From Paraburkholderia lacunae (GTDB lineage: Bacteria > Pseudomonadota > Gammaproteobacteria > Burkholderiales > Burkholderiaceae): 64,000 nt of DNA. Below, one piece after another: positions 36,112 through 46,492 of this stretch (position 1 is the first letter of the stretch; each line of letters starts with the position of its first letter). The stretch is taken from contig NZ_QHKS01000007.1 in assembly GCF_003353175.1 (NCBI RefSeq), positions 62,001-126,000 of the forward strand. Direction: 5' to 3'. The position numbers were made by a program, and so were the translations under genes. Under the pieces are notes generated by a model. It ran no database searches and was not told where the DNA came from. It saw only the letters and a list, made by a program, of their open reading frames with translations.

Positions 36112-36624
36112 TCAAACCGTCACGGCGCTCAACGTATCTTCGGTGAGCCAGAGCGACTCGGTCAGATCCTGCTCATTGAGGTTAAGCCCGTCCCCGCCAC
36201 GATCGACGACGATGAAGTCGCTCACGTTACCTAACGCGATCAGCGGATGGTGCCAAACGCCCTTCGCATAGTTGACGCCCTGCCAGCCGCTCGTCACGAA
36301 CGCGCGAATCCGCTTCGGATCCAGTTCGCCCGCCGGCGCCACGACCACCAGATACGGCTTGTCGTTCAACGGCACGAACGCCTGGCTGCCGAGCGGATGA
36401 CGCTCGAGCATCTTCACTTCGAACGGCAGCGTGCGCGGCTGCCCACGAAACAGATTCACGAGCGTGCGGCCGCTCTCGTCGCTCACGTCCACCTTCGCGA
36501 GGTCGTGATAACGGATCGTGGTGCCGAGGTTGATCGGAATCTGCTTCGCGCCTTCGAGTTCGATCACGTCGCCGAACGCGGCGAACGCTTCCTTCGTCAA
36601 CGGTTCGATCGCCAGCGTTTTCAT
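36112..36624 (-). CDS. allA: Ureidoglycolate lyase
   Basis: 170 residues, the usual AllA length. [19 protein letters not shown] at the start, [19 protein letters not shown] and the WHHPLIALG motif mark the family. It splits ureidoglycolate to glyoxylate and urea, the last ureide step. ATG 36624 overlaps the alc stop by 4 bp (ATGA), so it is translationally coupled to allantoicase, whose product it uses. Confidence 0.95.
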   Translation of the reverse strand: MKTLAIEPLTKEAFAAFGDVIELEGAKQIPINLGTTIRYHDLAKVDVSDESGRTLVNLFRGQPRTLPFEVKMLERHPLGSQAFVPLNDKPYLVVVAPAGELDPKRIRAFVTSGWQGVNYAKGVWHHPLIALGNVSDFIVVDRGGDGLNLNEQDLTESLWLTEDTLSAVTV

Positions 36625-37634
36625 GATTCGAGCGTGCCCCACAGACGCAGACGCGACACGCCGCCGTCCGGAATGATGTTGAAGCGCACATGCGTCACCG
36701 GACCCAGTGCGGCGATTTCGCTCTCGAAGTAATGCTGCTTGTCCATTTGCAGCTTCTGTTCGCCGAGCAGCACCGGCCAGAACATCGCCTGCGTGATCAG
36801 CGAGCTATCCGTGCCGCCCGTCACATACGCGGCCTGGATCGAGCAGCGGTCCGGATAGTTGCCCTTGAAGTGAGCCGTATCCACTTCGATCTTCCTGATC
36901 ACGCCCGGCTGCGCCAGCGCGACGATCGCCCAGTCGTTGCCCGGCTCGCGGCGGCGGCGCGTTTCCCAGCCGTCGCCCATGTTCACGCCCCGGCCCGGCA
37001 TCAGGAGCGTCGACGCAGCGCCGAAGTGCTGGTTGTTCGCGGCGACCAGATACGCGCCGTTCTCCATTGCCGCCAGATCGAACTGCTCGGTGCGGCTCGC
37101 GCCCGCCCAGTCCACTTGCGGCTGACCATACACCCGCAGGCGCGCGATGCCGCCGTCCGGGTAGATGTTCACGCGCAGGTGCGTATACGCGTTCGCGTCG
37201 CTGACTTCGTGATAGTGGTGGCTGTTGCCTTGCAGCGTGGTCGACGGCACGATCTCGGTCCATTGCGTCGACGGGTTCGGCACGCCGTCCGCCACGCGTG
37301 CGGCCTCCACCGAAGCCGCCGGCGGGAAGTTACCCGTGAAGTGGCTGGTGTCGAGATCAAGCCCCTTGATCACGCCCGCACGCGCGAGCTTGACGACGCA
37401 CCAGTCGTAGCCGGTGGCGCGCTTGCGGCGCGTTTCCCAGCCGTCCATCCATTTGCCGTTGTCGTCGTACTTGCCGGGAATGAAGACCGCCGGCTCCGGA
37501 TTCAGCATGCGCTCCTTCGGCGCGAAGAAATCGTCGCTGGCCTCGAGCGCCTGTGCGCCCAGACGCGGGTCCGCGAGGTTCACATAGCGGCGCGTGAAGT
37601 CCGGTGCGTTGGGATCGAGAATCGGGAGTGCCAT
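36621..37634 (-). CDS. alc: Allantoicase
   Basis: 337 residues made of two similar allantoicase domains: each contains the block GWETRR(K/R)R (near 65 and 225) and [18 protein letters not shown] or its counterpart near the C-terminus. It hydrolyses allantoate to ureidoglycolate and urea. The start ATG follows AAGGAAG. It lies between uraD and allA in the leftward ureide operon and overlaps allA. Confidence 0.96.
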   Translation of the reverse strand: MALPILDPNAPDFTRRYVNLADPRLGAQALEASDDFFAPKERMLNPEPAVFIPGKYDDNGKWMDGWETRRKRATGYDWCVVKLARAGVIKGLDLDTSHFTGNFPPAASVEAARVADGVPNPSTQWTEIVPSTTLQGNSHHYHEVSDANAYTHLRVNIYPDGGIARLRVYGQPQVDWAGASRTEQFDLAAMENGAYLVAANNQHFGAASTLLMPGRGVNMGDGWETRRRREPGNDWAIVALAQPGVIRKIEVDTAHFKGNYPDRCSIQAAYVTGGTDSSLITQAMFWPVLLGEQKLQMDKQHYFESEIAALGPVTHVRFNIIPDGGVSRLRLWGTLES

Positions 37635-37730
37635 CTTTGTCTTCCTTGATGTGGTCAGTGCTGAAAAAACGTTTCGGTTCGAGGTCCGCGGCACGCTAGA
37701 AATGCACACTAGAAACGCGCGCTGAAAACC

Positions 37731-38252
37731 TTACGCGTCGATCAGGTCGTCGAGCCGGAAACGTGCGATGCGGTAGATCTGGTCGAGGCTGGCGCGCAAT
37801 TCGTCAGCGCGGCTGTTGTTCACACGCGCCTCGAAGTTCGCGATGATGCCGTGGCGGTCGAAGCCGCGCACCGCGAGGATGAACGGGAAACCGAACTTTC
37901 CGCGATAGGCGCTGTTCAGCGCGACCAGCTTGTCGAATTCTTCCTGCGTGCATTGGGAGAGGCCCGCGCCGCTCTGCTCACGGGTCGACTCGGCCGTCAG
38001 CTCGCCGCGCACCGCAGCTTTGCCCGCGAGCTCCGGGTGGGCGTTGATCAAGGCGAGCTGCTTCTCTTCGCCCGCCGTTTCGACGATGTTCGACATCTTG
38101 CGATGCAACTCGTCGATGCTCGCAAAGGGCCTTTGACTCGCCGCGATTTCCGCGACCCACGGCGAGTGCTCGAAAATGCCCGACAGCGCCGCGACAAACG
38201 CGTCGGTCGAGGTGCTGTTGAGTTGATCAAGAGTGTATTGCATCGCCTTCAT
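37731..38252 (-). CDS. uraD: OHCU decarboxylase
   Basis: 173 residues. The family markers FEHSPWVAEIAASQRPF (with the conserved His/Trp), LALINAHPELAGKA with catalytic His, and the C-terminal IYRIARFRLDDL are present. It turns OHCU into S-allantoin after UraH. ATG 38252 overlaps the puuE stop by four bases (ATGA). Nine bases downstream is a second possible start. Confidence 0.95.
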   Translation of the reverse strand: MKAMQYTLDQLNSTSTDAFVAALSGIFEHSPWVAEIAASQRPFASIDELHRKMSNIVETAGEEKQLALINAHPELAGKAAVRGELTAESTREQSGAGLSQCTQEEFDKLVALNSAYRGKFGFPFILAVRGFDRHGIIANFEARVNNSRADELRASLDQIYRIARFRLDDLIDA

Positions 38253-39199
38253 GCCGCTGCCTCGCGGTTGTTCTGCTGGTAAGGATGATGTTCGCGCCAG
38301 TGCCGCGCGATATCGACGCGCCGCGTCACCCACACGCGATCGTGCTGTTCGATATGGTCGAGGAAACGTTGCAGCGCGCGCAAACGCCCTGGGCGGCCGA
38401 GCAAGCGGCAGTGCATGCCGATCGACAGCATCTTGGGCGCTTCGTCGCCTTCCTGGTAGAGCACGTCGAATGCGTCGCGCAAATAGGTGAAGAAGTGATC
38501 CGCCGTATTGAAGCCTTGCGGACTCGCAAAGCGCATATCGTTGGTGTCGAGCGTGTACGGCACGATCAGTTGCGGCACTTTTGCACCGCCTGTCACTTCG
38601 ACGTCCATCCAGAACGGCAGGTCGTCGCCGTAGTAATCCGAGTCGTAAAGGAAACCGCCGTATTCGGCGACCAGCCGATGGGTGTTGGGACTATCGCGGC
38701 CGGTGTACCAGCCGAGCGGCCGCTCGCCCGCGACACGCTCGATCGCTTCCATGCCGAGGCGCATGTGCTCCGCTTCTTTCTCCGGCGGCACGTCCTGATA
38801 GTGAATCCAGCGATAGCCGTGGCAGGCGATCTCATGACCGAGTTCGACGAAAGCGCGCGCGAGTTCCGGATGCCGTTCGATCGCCATGCCGACACCGAAC
38901 ACGGTGAGCGGCAAACCGCGCTTTTCGAATTCGCGCAGAATGCGCCACACGCCCGCGCGCGAGCCGTATTCGTAGATCGACTCCATGCTCATATGGCGGG
39001 CCGGATAGGCCGCCGCGCCGACGATCTCCGACAGGAACTGCTCCGAACCCGGATCGCCGTGCAGCACGCAGTTTTCACCGCCCTCTTCGTAGTTCAGGAC
39101 GAATTGCACCGCCACGCGCGCTCGCCCGGGCCAGTTCGCCTGCACCGGGTAGCGGCCGTAGCCGATCAGATCGCGTGGATAGTTCGAGTCGAGTGGCAT
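38249..39199 (-). CDS. puuE: Allantoinase PuuE (polysaccharide-deacetylase-like fold)
   Basis: 316 residues. The NodB-like domain shows FVLNYEEGGENCVLHGD, YEYGSRAGVWRIL, GHEIACHGYRWIHYQD and GWYTGRDSPNTHRLV, as in PuuE of Pseudomonas, which opens the allantoin ring to allantoate and lacks the metal-site Asp of classical deacetylases. ATG 39199 (MPLDSNYPRDLIGYG) matches the family N-terminus; the longer frame upstream is not conserved. Coupled to uraD by overlap. Confidence 0.94.
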   Translation of the reverse strand: MPLDSNYPRDLIGYGRYPVQANWPGRARVAVQFVLNYEEGGENCVLHGDPGSEQFLSEIVGAAAYPARHMSMESIYEYGSRAGVWRILREFEKRGLPLTVFGVGMAIERHPELARAFVELGHEIACHGYRWIHYQDVPPEKEAEHMRLGMEAIERVAGERPLGWYTGRDSPNTHRLVAEYGGFLYDSDYYGDDLPFWMDVEVTGGAKVPQLIVPYTLDTNDMRFASPQGFNTADHFFTYLRDAFDVLYQEGDEAPKMLSIGMHCRLLGRPGRLRALQRFLDHIEQHDRVWVTRRVDIARHWREHHPYQQNNREAAA

Positions 39200-39451
39200 G
39201 ATTTGACGAGATGCGTGGTGACGGTACGAAAAATTCGCGTGGAATTCACATGACATGCATATGAAGTTCGCTCGGGGTTTGCTCGGCATCGGCTTGTGAT
39301 CCGAGCCGGCGCGGGCGGCAATAGCCCCCGGAACAGCACCAGAAAGCGCCGGAAAAGCAGCAGCAATAAGCGCTTCGGGCACCAGCGCCGAGTGGGATCA
39401 GTTTAGCGAAAACGCCCGGGTGCGCCCATACACCCGGGCAGATAGTGCGTG

Positions 39452-40306
39452 TCAGACGGAATGTATGTGCGGCGCCGCGTCTGTAGTGTTTACCCGCAGC
39501 GAATCGGCGTTGGTCGCTGCTTCTTGCGCATCGACCGCGAAACCGCGCTGGGGCAGCGGATTCGGAGCGGCATCGGTCGGACTGAAAGCTGCCAACGCGC
39601 CGTCGTAGCGCTTCGCCAGCGGCCGCGCATAGTCGCCGCGCTTGGCGGTCGACAGACGCAGCGCAACCAGCGCCTCGGTCCATTTGACAGCCGCCGTCAC
39701 GCCCTCGATGACCGGTGCGCCCAATGCATCTTCGATCTCCGCGCACAACTCCGCCATGCCGGCGCAACCGAGCACGATCGCGTCCGAACCGTCTTCGTCC
39801 AGCGCGCGGCGGCATTCGTCGAGGATGATGCGGCGTGCCGCCGAGCCGGGTTTGTCGAGATCGAGCACGGCGACGTCGGTGGCGCGCACATTGCGGCAAA
39901 AGCGCTTCATGCCGTAGCGCTCGGCGAGATGCCATGCCATGCCGCAGGTGCGCGCCAGCGTCGTGACCACTGAAAAGCCCGGCGCCAGCACGCTTGCCGC
40001 GTGCATCGCCGCTTCGGCGATGCCGATGACCGGCCCGCGCGCCAGTTCGCGCGCGGCGTACAGTCCGGGATCGCCGAAGCAGGCGATCACGTAGCCGTCA
40101 CAACCGTCGCGCTCGCCGGCGCTGATCTCGGCCAGCAAGCCAGGCGTCGCGAGAGCCTCGTCGTAGTAGCCTTCGATCGACGGCGGTCCCATCGTCGGAT
40201 TCACCGCGATCACTTCGGTGCCTGGCGAGGCAACTTCGCGAGCGCAACGGCCCATTGCCTCGGTCATACGTTGCGTCGTATTCGGGTTGATCAGTTTGAT
40301 GCGCAT
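39452..40306 (-). CDS. Asp/Glu/hydantoin racemase family protein, probable allantoin racemase
   Basis: 284 residues. Typical blocks are RIKLINPNTT, the first active cysteine in YVIACFGDPGL and the second in IVLGCAGMAEL, giving the two-cysteine racemase mechanism. In the hydantoin branch (HpxA/HyuE) such enzymes interconvert R- and S-allantoin, which lets a stereospecific allantoinase use both forms. The last 40 residues are a low-complexity extension. It lies between the allantoinase and NCS1 permease genes. Confidence 0.87.
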   Translation of the reverse strand: MRIKLINPNTTQRMTEAMGRCAREVASPGTEVIAVNPTMGPPSIEGYYDEALATPGLLAEISAGERDGCDGYVIACFGDPGLYAARELARGPVIGIAEAAMHAASVLAPGFSVVTTLARTCGMAWHLAERYGMKRFCRNVRATDVAVLDLDKPGSAARRIILDECRRALDEDGSDAIVLGCAGMAELCAEIEDALGAPVIEGVTAAVKWTEALVALRLSTAKRGDYARPLAKRYDGALAAFSPTDAAPNPLPQRGFAVDAQEAATNADSLRVNTTDAAPHIHSV

Positions 40307-40330
40307 ATCGACTCCTGTTGCGACGCCGGC

Positions 40331-41812
40331 TCAGCGAGCGAGTACGCGGTAGAACAGCGCGCCCAACGCGGCGCCGATGAACCACGAGAAATTTGCCAGC
40401 CCATCGAGCGTCGGCACCATCACGCAGACCACGGCGATGAGCGCGGCCGGCAGCAACGCAGCCACAGCCCGGTAGTTGACGCCGTTGCGGTACCAGTACG
40501 AGCCGGTTCGGGACACCGTATAGAGGTCGTCGAGCACGATCTTCTGGCGTTTCACCAGGTAGTAATCGACGATCAGGACGCCATACAAAGGTCCGATGAA
40601 GCTGCCGAGCACATCGAGCGTGTAGTGAATCACCGCCGGATTGTTGAACAGATTCCAGGGCGTGATGAAAATCGACGCCACCGCGGCGAGCATGCCGCCC
40701 GCGCGCCAGCTGATCAGGCGCGGCGCGACATTCGAGAAATCGAAGGCCGGCGACACGAAATTGGCGACAATGTTGATACCGATGGTCGCGATCGTGAAGG
40801 TCAGTGCGCCGAGAATCACCGCGGTCGGGTAATCGATACGGCCCACCGTTTCGACCGGATCCGTGATCAGCTGGCCGAACACCGGCAGCGTGGCCGCGGT
40901 CGTGACCACCGTCACCAGCGAGAAGGCCAGGAAGTTGACCGGCAGGCCCCAGAAGTTGCCGCGCTGAACGCTGCGAAAGCTCTTGCCGTAGCGCGAAAAG
41001 TCGCCGAAATTCAGCATCGGTCCGGAGAAGTACGACACCACCAGCGAGGTTGCCGTGATCATCACCGGCACCACTTCCATGCCGTGATATTTGACGCCGC
41101 CCAGGTTGATGCCGATGTTCCGCCATCCTGCGCGATACACCATATAGCCCGCGAGAATGAACATCACCACGTAGACCGCCGGACCGGCGAAGTCGATGAA
41201 CTTCTTGATGGTCTCCATGCCGTGCCAGAACACCAGCGCCTGCAACACCCACAACAGCATGAAACCGGCCCAGCCGAGTGTCGATAGACCCATGAAGCCG
41301 TGGTGATGAACGTCCGCATACGGCAACAGTTGCGGGACGAACTTCAGCACCACGATAACCAGCGCGCTCGAAGCCAGATAGGTCTGAATCCCGTACCACG
41401 CCACCGCGATCAAGCCGCGAATCACTGCGGGAATATTCGCGCCGAGCACGCCGAAGGTCGCGCGGCAGGCAACCGGATAAGGCACGCCGTTCTGCTGACT
41501 CGGCCGGGCAATCAGATTGCACAGCACGTTGACGATCGTAATGCCGACCAGCAATGCGATCAGCACCTGCCAGCTCGTCAACCCGAGCGCGAACAGACTG
41601 CCCGCGAACACATAGCCGCCGACGCTGTGCACGTCCGACATCCAGAACGCGAAGATGTTGTAGGCGCCCCAGGTTTGATGGCGCAGCGGCGCCAGGTCTT
41701 CGTTGTAGAGCCTCTCGCTGTAACCCAACGGCAACGATGGGTCGCCGGTCGCGCTGTCGTCTTCATAAGTGGAAATTGCGGGACTGCCGGGCGCTGCACT
41801 GAACTGAGCCAT
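40331..41812 (-). CDS. NCS1 family nucleobase/allantoin/hydantoin permease
   Basis: 493 residues, 12 predicted transmembrane helices. LAPLRHQTWGAYNIFAFWMSDVHSVGGY contains the conserved NCS1 cation- and substrate-site residues; GMETIKKFIDFAGP and NFGDFSRYG follow. The protein symports a purine derivative, most likely allantoin given the operon. Start ATG 41812 follows AGGAGG. It is the first gene of the leftward ureide group. Confidence 0.92.
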   Translation of the reverse strand: MAQFSAAPGSPAISTYEDDSATGDPSLPLGYSERLYNEDLAPLRHQTWGAYNIFAFWMSDVHSVGGYVFAGSLFALGLTSWQVLIALLVGITIVNVLCNLIARPSQQNGVPYPVACRATFGVLGANIPAVIRGLIAVAWYGIQTYLASSALVIVVLKFVPQLLPYADVHHHGFMGLSTLGWAGFMLLWVLQALVFWHGMETIKKFIDFAGPAVYVVMFILAGYMVYRAGWRNIGINLGGVKYHGMEVVPVMITATSLVVSYFSGPMLNFGDFSRYGKSFRSVQRGNFWGLPVNFLAFSLVTVVTTAATLPVFGQLITDPVETVGRIDYPTAVILGALTFTIATIGINIVANFVSPAFDFSNVAPRLISWRAGGMLAAVASIFITPWNLFNNPAVIHYTLDVLGSFIGPLYGVLIVDYYLVKRQKIVLDDLYTVSRTGSYWYRNGVNYRAVAALLPAALIAVVCVMVPTLDGLANFSWFIGAALGALFYRVLAR

Positions 41813-42088
41813 GATTCCTCCTTTGGGATAGGGACCATCGATAGCGAATCGAAGGACGTTGCATCGGCTATGCCAGGCGCACCCTCCCATCCGGGTTGAA
41901 CCGAACGGAATTTCAGTCGCCTGAATGGCCGCGCCGCGGATGTCTCCGTACTGAAGTACTTGTGCTTATCGCACCGCCAGCAGCCGCGGCCCCCTGACGA
42001 TGTGTGACTACTCCCAGGCCACCGCCCGGCGACGGCCACGCGCACGCAAGCCGGCAGCGCTCGCGCCGAGCCGCCTTGCAACGCTTGA

Positions 42089-42113
42089 TTCAGTTCAGTT
42101 CAGTTCAGTTCAG
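42089..42113. repeat. Pentanucleotide repeat (TTCAG)5
   Basis: Five perfect TTCAG units in the 342-bp gap between the NCS1 permease gene (starting at 41812, leftward) and the end of gntR at 42155. The gap must hold the permease promoter. No other structure was seen in it. Confidence 0.9.
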
Positions 42114-42154
42114 TGCGGCGCGCACCAGCAACGGGCGCACACCGGCCGCTTGCC

Positions 42155-42883
42155 TCAGCCTGGCGCGGACTTGCCTTTGTGTGCATCGTTACGTGCACCG
42201 AACACTTCATGCAGATCGGCCGCGCCGCGTGCCGGGCGGTCCAGCATCTTCAACTCGACGCTTTGCAGATGGCGCGACATCAAGGCCGCCGCCTCTTTCG
42301 CATCGCCGGCGTCGAGCGCGGCGAGAATGGCTTCGTGGTCCTCGAACGAGCACGGGCTGCGTCCGAGCGACTCGTACAGTGCGGAAATCAGCGTGGACCG
42401 CGCCACCAGGCCGTTCAGACAGTCGCACAGCACGGTGTTGCCGGTCAGCGCGGCCAACTCGGTGTGGAACTCCCCCGACAGACGAATCCATGCCGGAAAA
42501 TCACGGGTTTCGAACGCTTTGCGTTCGCGGCCGATCATGCTGCCGATACTCTTCAAACGCCGCATGCCGTGCCCGCTGCAAAGCCGCTCCACCACCGCCA
42601 GTTCGATGATCCGGCGCATCTCGAACACCTCGTGCACCTCTTGCAGCGACGGACTCGCGACAAATGCACCACGGTTCGGCTCGAGGTCGACGAGGTGATC
42701 GGTGGCCAGTTGCGCAAGCGCCTGGCGGATCGGACCGCGCTTCACGCCAAATACTTCGCATAACTGGGCTTCTGTCAGCTTGGCGCCAGGAGCGAGCCGA
42801 TGTTCGAGGATCGCGGCGCGGATGCGCTCGGCGATCGCCTCGGGTTTCGAACTATTCGCGCTGGCGGAATCGGTGTCGGACAT
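42155..42883 (-). CDS. GntR family regulator, FCD (FadR-type) subfamily
   Basis: 242 residues. N-terminal winged helix (AIAERIRAAILEHRLAPGAKLTEAQLCEVFGVKRGPIRQALAQL, about 15-60) and a helical FCD domain with the metal-binding His pattern (EFHTEL, FEDHEAI, RHLQSVE). It lies upstream of the NCS1 gene on the same strand and probably represses the ureide genes, released by allantoin, glyoxylate or a related ureide. Two TTGTCAACAA palindromes upstream of it suggest autoregulation. Confidence 0.9.
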   Translation of the reverse strand: MSDTDSASANSSKPEAIAERIRAAILEHRLAPGAKLTEAQLCEVFGVKRGPIRQALAQLATDHLVDLEPNRGAFVASPSLQEVHEVFEMRRIIELAVVERLCSGHGMRRLKSIGSMIGRERKAFETRDFPAWIRLSGEFHTELAALTGNTVLCDCLNGLVARSTLISALYESLGRSPCSFEDHEAILAALDAGDAKEAAALMSRHLQSVELKMLDRPARGAADLHEVFGARNDAHKGKSAPG

Positions 42884-42927
42884 GATGTTCGTCTCGCTAT
42901 GTCGGTCATCTTAGGATGGACATAAAG

Positions 42928-43082
42928 ATTGTCAACAATTTTTATCTTTATTTTCGACAATCATCATGACGGTGTTGGGCTTCAGCCTATCTGGTACGGG
43001 ACTGAAGTCCGGTCTCGCTTCAATATCAGTTTAATTAAGGTGAGCGTGGGCTGTCTATTGATGGCGGTTTTTGTCAACAAAA
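42928..43082. promoter_or_regulatory. Two candidate GntR operators sharing TTGTCAACAA
   Basis: ATTGTCAACAAT at 42928-42939 and TTTTGTCAACAAAA at 43069-43082 share the ten-base core TTGTCAACAA, a near-palindrome of the GT-N2-AC type bound by GntR-FCD regulators. The first lies 45 bp upstream of the gntR start codon. A separate GACAAT at 42956-42961 mirrors ATTGTC. Binding is inferred. Confidence 0.6.
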
Positions 43083-43155
43083 TGGATGGGCCTTCACTGT
43101 CTGCTCTGTCAGTGGTGACATCGAATAGCTGACCGTTAGTTGCATCTACAGCCCC

Positions 43156-43185
43156 AAAGAAAGCGGACAACCGCCCGCTTTCTTT
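43156..43185. terminator. Hairpin after the LD-carboxypeptidase gene
   Basis: Perfect 11-bp arms AAAGAAAGCGG and CCGCTTTCTTT around an 8-base loop, 7 bp after the stop codon of the leftward carboxypeptidase gene. No long T run, so it is a moderate terminator call. Confidence 0.6.
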
Positions 43186-43191
43186 GCCGCT

Positions 43192-44118
43192 TCAAACCAG
43201 GCAGGGATAGCCCGATAACGTCAGCTTGAATCCGTGTGCGCCGGCTACAAGGTGCGCGTCGGCGCCGACCGGCAGCGTCAGCATGTCCGGCGTATGCCCG
43301 AACTGCAGACCGGTGACGACCGGAATCCCGATCACCGAGCGCACCTGCTCGATCATCGCCTGCAGGTCATACCCGTTGTCGTAGTCGTATGAACTACCGC
43401 CGGAGAAATCGCCAAGCACGAGCGCCTGCTGCTGCGCGAGGATGCCGGAAAGATGCAACTGGTAAAGCATCCGCTCGAGCCGGTACGGCTGCTCATTGGT
43501 GTCCTCGAGGAACAGGATGCCGCCCTGCACCGGCGGCATGTACGGCGTGCCTATCAACGATGCCAGCACCGCCAGATTGCCGCCCCACAACATGCCGGAG
43601 ACATCGGCAGATTGTGCTTGCGGCACATCGCTTGTCACCGTCATGGTCGGCTTCGTCAGCGCCGACCAGAAGTGCCGCATGGTGAATTCGCTCACATTTT
43701 CCGCGCCGAAATCGCTCATCAGCATGGGACCGCCGAAAGTCTTTACCCCGGCGCGCGCGAGCAACGCGAGCTGGATTGCGGTGAAATCGCTGTGCCCCAC
43801 CAACGCGACCGGCTGATCGGTCAGCCGCCGCTGGAGTCCTGCATAGTCGAGTCCGTGCAGAATGCGTATCGCGCCGTAACCGCCGCGGACCGTCAGCACG
43901 ATGTCGGGCAGTGCCCGCGAAGGATCGGCCAGCCGGTTCAACTCGGCCGCGCGCTCGCCGTCGGTACCGGCGAAACGCTGGTAGCGGCGCATCGCTGCCT
44001 CCACGCCGTTCACGCGATGCCCCTGCGCATGCAAGCGGTGCAATGCGCGATGCAGCACCTCCGTGTCATGCGGATAGCCGGACGGCGCGATCAGTTCGAA
44101 AGTGCGATGAACGGTCAT
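43192..44118 (-). CDS. ldcA: LD-carboxypeptidase (peptidase S66)
   Basis: 308 residues. The S66 catalytic triad is visible: Ser110 in GHSDFTA, Glu205 in LEDTNE and His275 in FGHTPD. The RGGYGA and GGNLAVL segments are family markers. The enzyme removes the terminal D-Ala from cytoplasmic tetrapeptides of recycled murein. Start ATG 44118; the longer upstream frame overlaps the tadA tail. No signal peptide, in line with a cytoplasmic enzyme. Confidence 0.92.
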   Translation of the reverse strand: MTVHRTFELIAPSGYPHDTEVLHRALHRLHAQGHRVNGVEAAMRRYQRFAGTDGERAAELNRLADPSRALPDIVLTVRGGYGAIRILHGLDYAGLQRRLTDQPVALVGHSDFTAIQLALLARAGVKTFGGPMLMSDFGAENVSEFTMRHFWSALTKPTMTVTSDVPQAQSADVSGMLWGGNLAVLASLIGTPYMPPVQGGILFLEDTNEQPYRLERMLYQLHLSGILAQQQALVLGDFSGGSSYDYDNGYDLQAMIEQVRSVIGIPVVTGLQFGHTPDMLTLPVGADAHLVAGAHGFKLTLSGYPCLV

Positions 44119-44146
44119 GGGCAAGACCTGTTGAACGTTGTAGTTT

Positions 44147-45252
<1,106 letters not shown>

Positions 45253-45380
45253 CTGCAGTCCACTACGTTGCGGCCCAAGCATTCTATCAGGGCGCGCATG
45301 CCCGTTCCGGCAGTCCCACCGACGAAACCCCCTGGTTTTCAGATTTTAGGTATTTGAGGGGCGCCCGGCGCGCGCGCCTC

Positions 45381-45980
45381 TCACTCGGCTGCCAACCGCC
45401 AGCGCGCCAGAGCGACATGCCGGGTGCGCCCGAGCAAGCTGTGGACCAGAACAAGCTCACGCACGTTCCAACTGACCGCTTCGACCGCACGGGTCGCCAC
45501 CCACGGCATGCCGTAAGCCAGCGTCACGTGCGGCGTGTACGGCGCATTTGGCGAGGCTGTGCGATCCCCGAAGCCCACGTTGTCCAATGCCAGTTCAAGC
45601 GCGTCGTGAAGTGCTTGCAGTCCCGCGACGCCCTCACCTCCGGCCAACACCAATGGCCCCGGCCGCGGTTTCAACGCAAAACTGACCGCACGGTCGAACT
45701 CGACGCTAAAAGGCGCCATCCTGATCGACGCCGCTGCGTTCATCGCCGCCTCTACACGCGCGGGCGGCAAACCTCCCGCGAAGTTTCCGAGGTGAAGCAA
45801 CGTGACGTGCAAACGGTTGGCCGCGAGCGGCTTGCTCTTTGAGCGCGTCTCGCCGCAGAGCTGTTGCGCCAGCTTCGAGATGCTGGCCGCCGTATTCGTG
45901 TCTGGAACGACGGCGAAGAACAGGCCGTCTGTCGGGATTGGCGGCGCCTCGAGCCCGGGCAACCAAAGCTGTTCAGGCAT
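45381..45980 (-). CDS. thpR: RNA 2',3'-cyclic phosphodiesterase (2H phosphoesterase, ThpR/LigT)
   Basis: 199 residues with the two HxT motifs of the 2H family: His58-Thr60 in RLHVTLLHLG and His151-Thr153 in PHVTLAYG. Family members open 2',3'-cyclic phosphate ends of RNA and can join tRNA halves in vitro. Start ATG 45980. It stands alone; a LexA box lies 246 bp upstream of its start. Confidence 0.9.
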   Translation of the reverse strand: MPEQLWLPGLEAPPIPTDGLFFAVVPDTNTAASISKLAQQLCGETRSKSKPLAANRLHVTLLHLGNFAGGLPPARVEAAMNAAASIRMAPFSVEFDRAVSFALKPRPGPLVLAGGEGVAGLQALHDALELALDNVGFGDRTASPNAPYTPHVTLAYGMPWVATRAVEAVSWNVRELVLVHSLLGRTRHVALARWRLAAE

Positions 45981-46492
45981 GGCGCGCCTGAGTGGGTGAA
46001 GCCGGCATGAGTTGAATCTCCGTTCAAACGTGCGCGCTTGCCCGCGCGCCAAGAAAAATTAATCGGCGGCGGCCGGATTCACGGTGCGCCTTCGCCGCGC
46101 CAGCCGGCCAGCCGATATTTGATTTGTAGGCCATCGATCGCCCCACGGCCGAACACTCGCCACAGAATCATTGCATGACGCCCCCGACCGGAATGCGCTT
46201 GCGCTTGCTGTCCGGCTACGCACGATACTGTACATTCATACAGTATCGGCGGCAATGTCGAAATGCTCAGAAAGATGGGAGTATTGGTTGCCGCCGCGAA
46301 GTACGGCGGGTTTCGTGCTCGACGAGCGGCATGCGCGAGGAGGACCCGGCCTGCAACAAGATCGGGGGCAGGAATCAGCGCGAGGCCGGCCCGGGCGCGA
46401 AACTCGACGTTATCTATACGCCCGTGGCAATACGAATGTCCCGCGATGCGCGGTTCGGATTCGTGGTGCTGGTATCCCGTAGCGAACTGTTG
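45981..46492. other. Gene-poor region with LexA box
   Basis: 512 bp without an intact gene. After the LexA box the plus strand has short frames such as MSKCSERWEYWLPPRSTAGF and KLDVIYTPVAIRMSRDARFG, in different registers, that I cannot assign; they may be remains of a gene or nothing. Confidence 0.35.
46226..46245. promoter_or_regulatory. LexA (SOS) box
   Basis: TACTGTACATTCATACAGTA is a near-perfect CTG-N10-CAG site; the outer palindrome extends to GATACTGTA/TACAGTATC (46224-46247). It matches the LexA consensus of many proteobacteria. No intact SOS gene follows on the plus strand, and the nearest gene on the minus strand is thpR. Confidence 0.8.
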
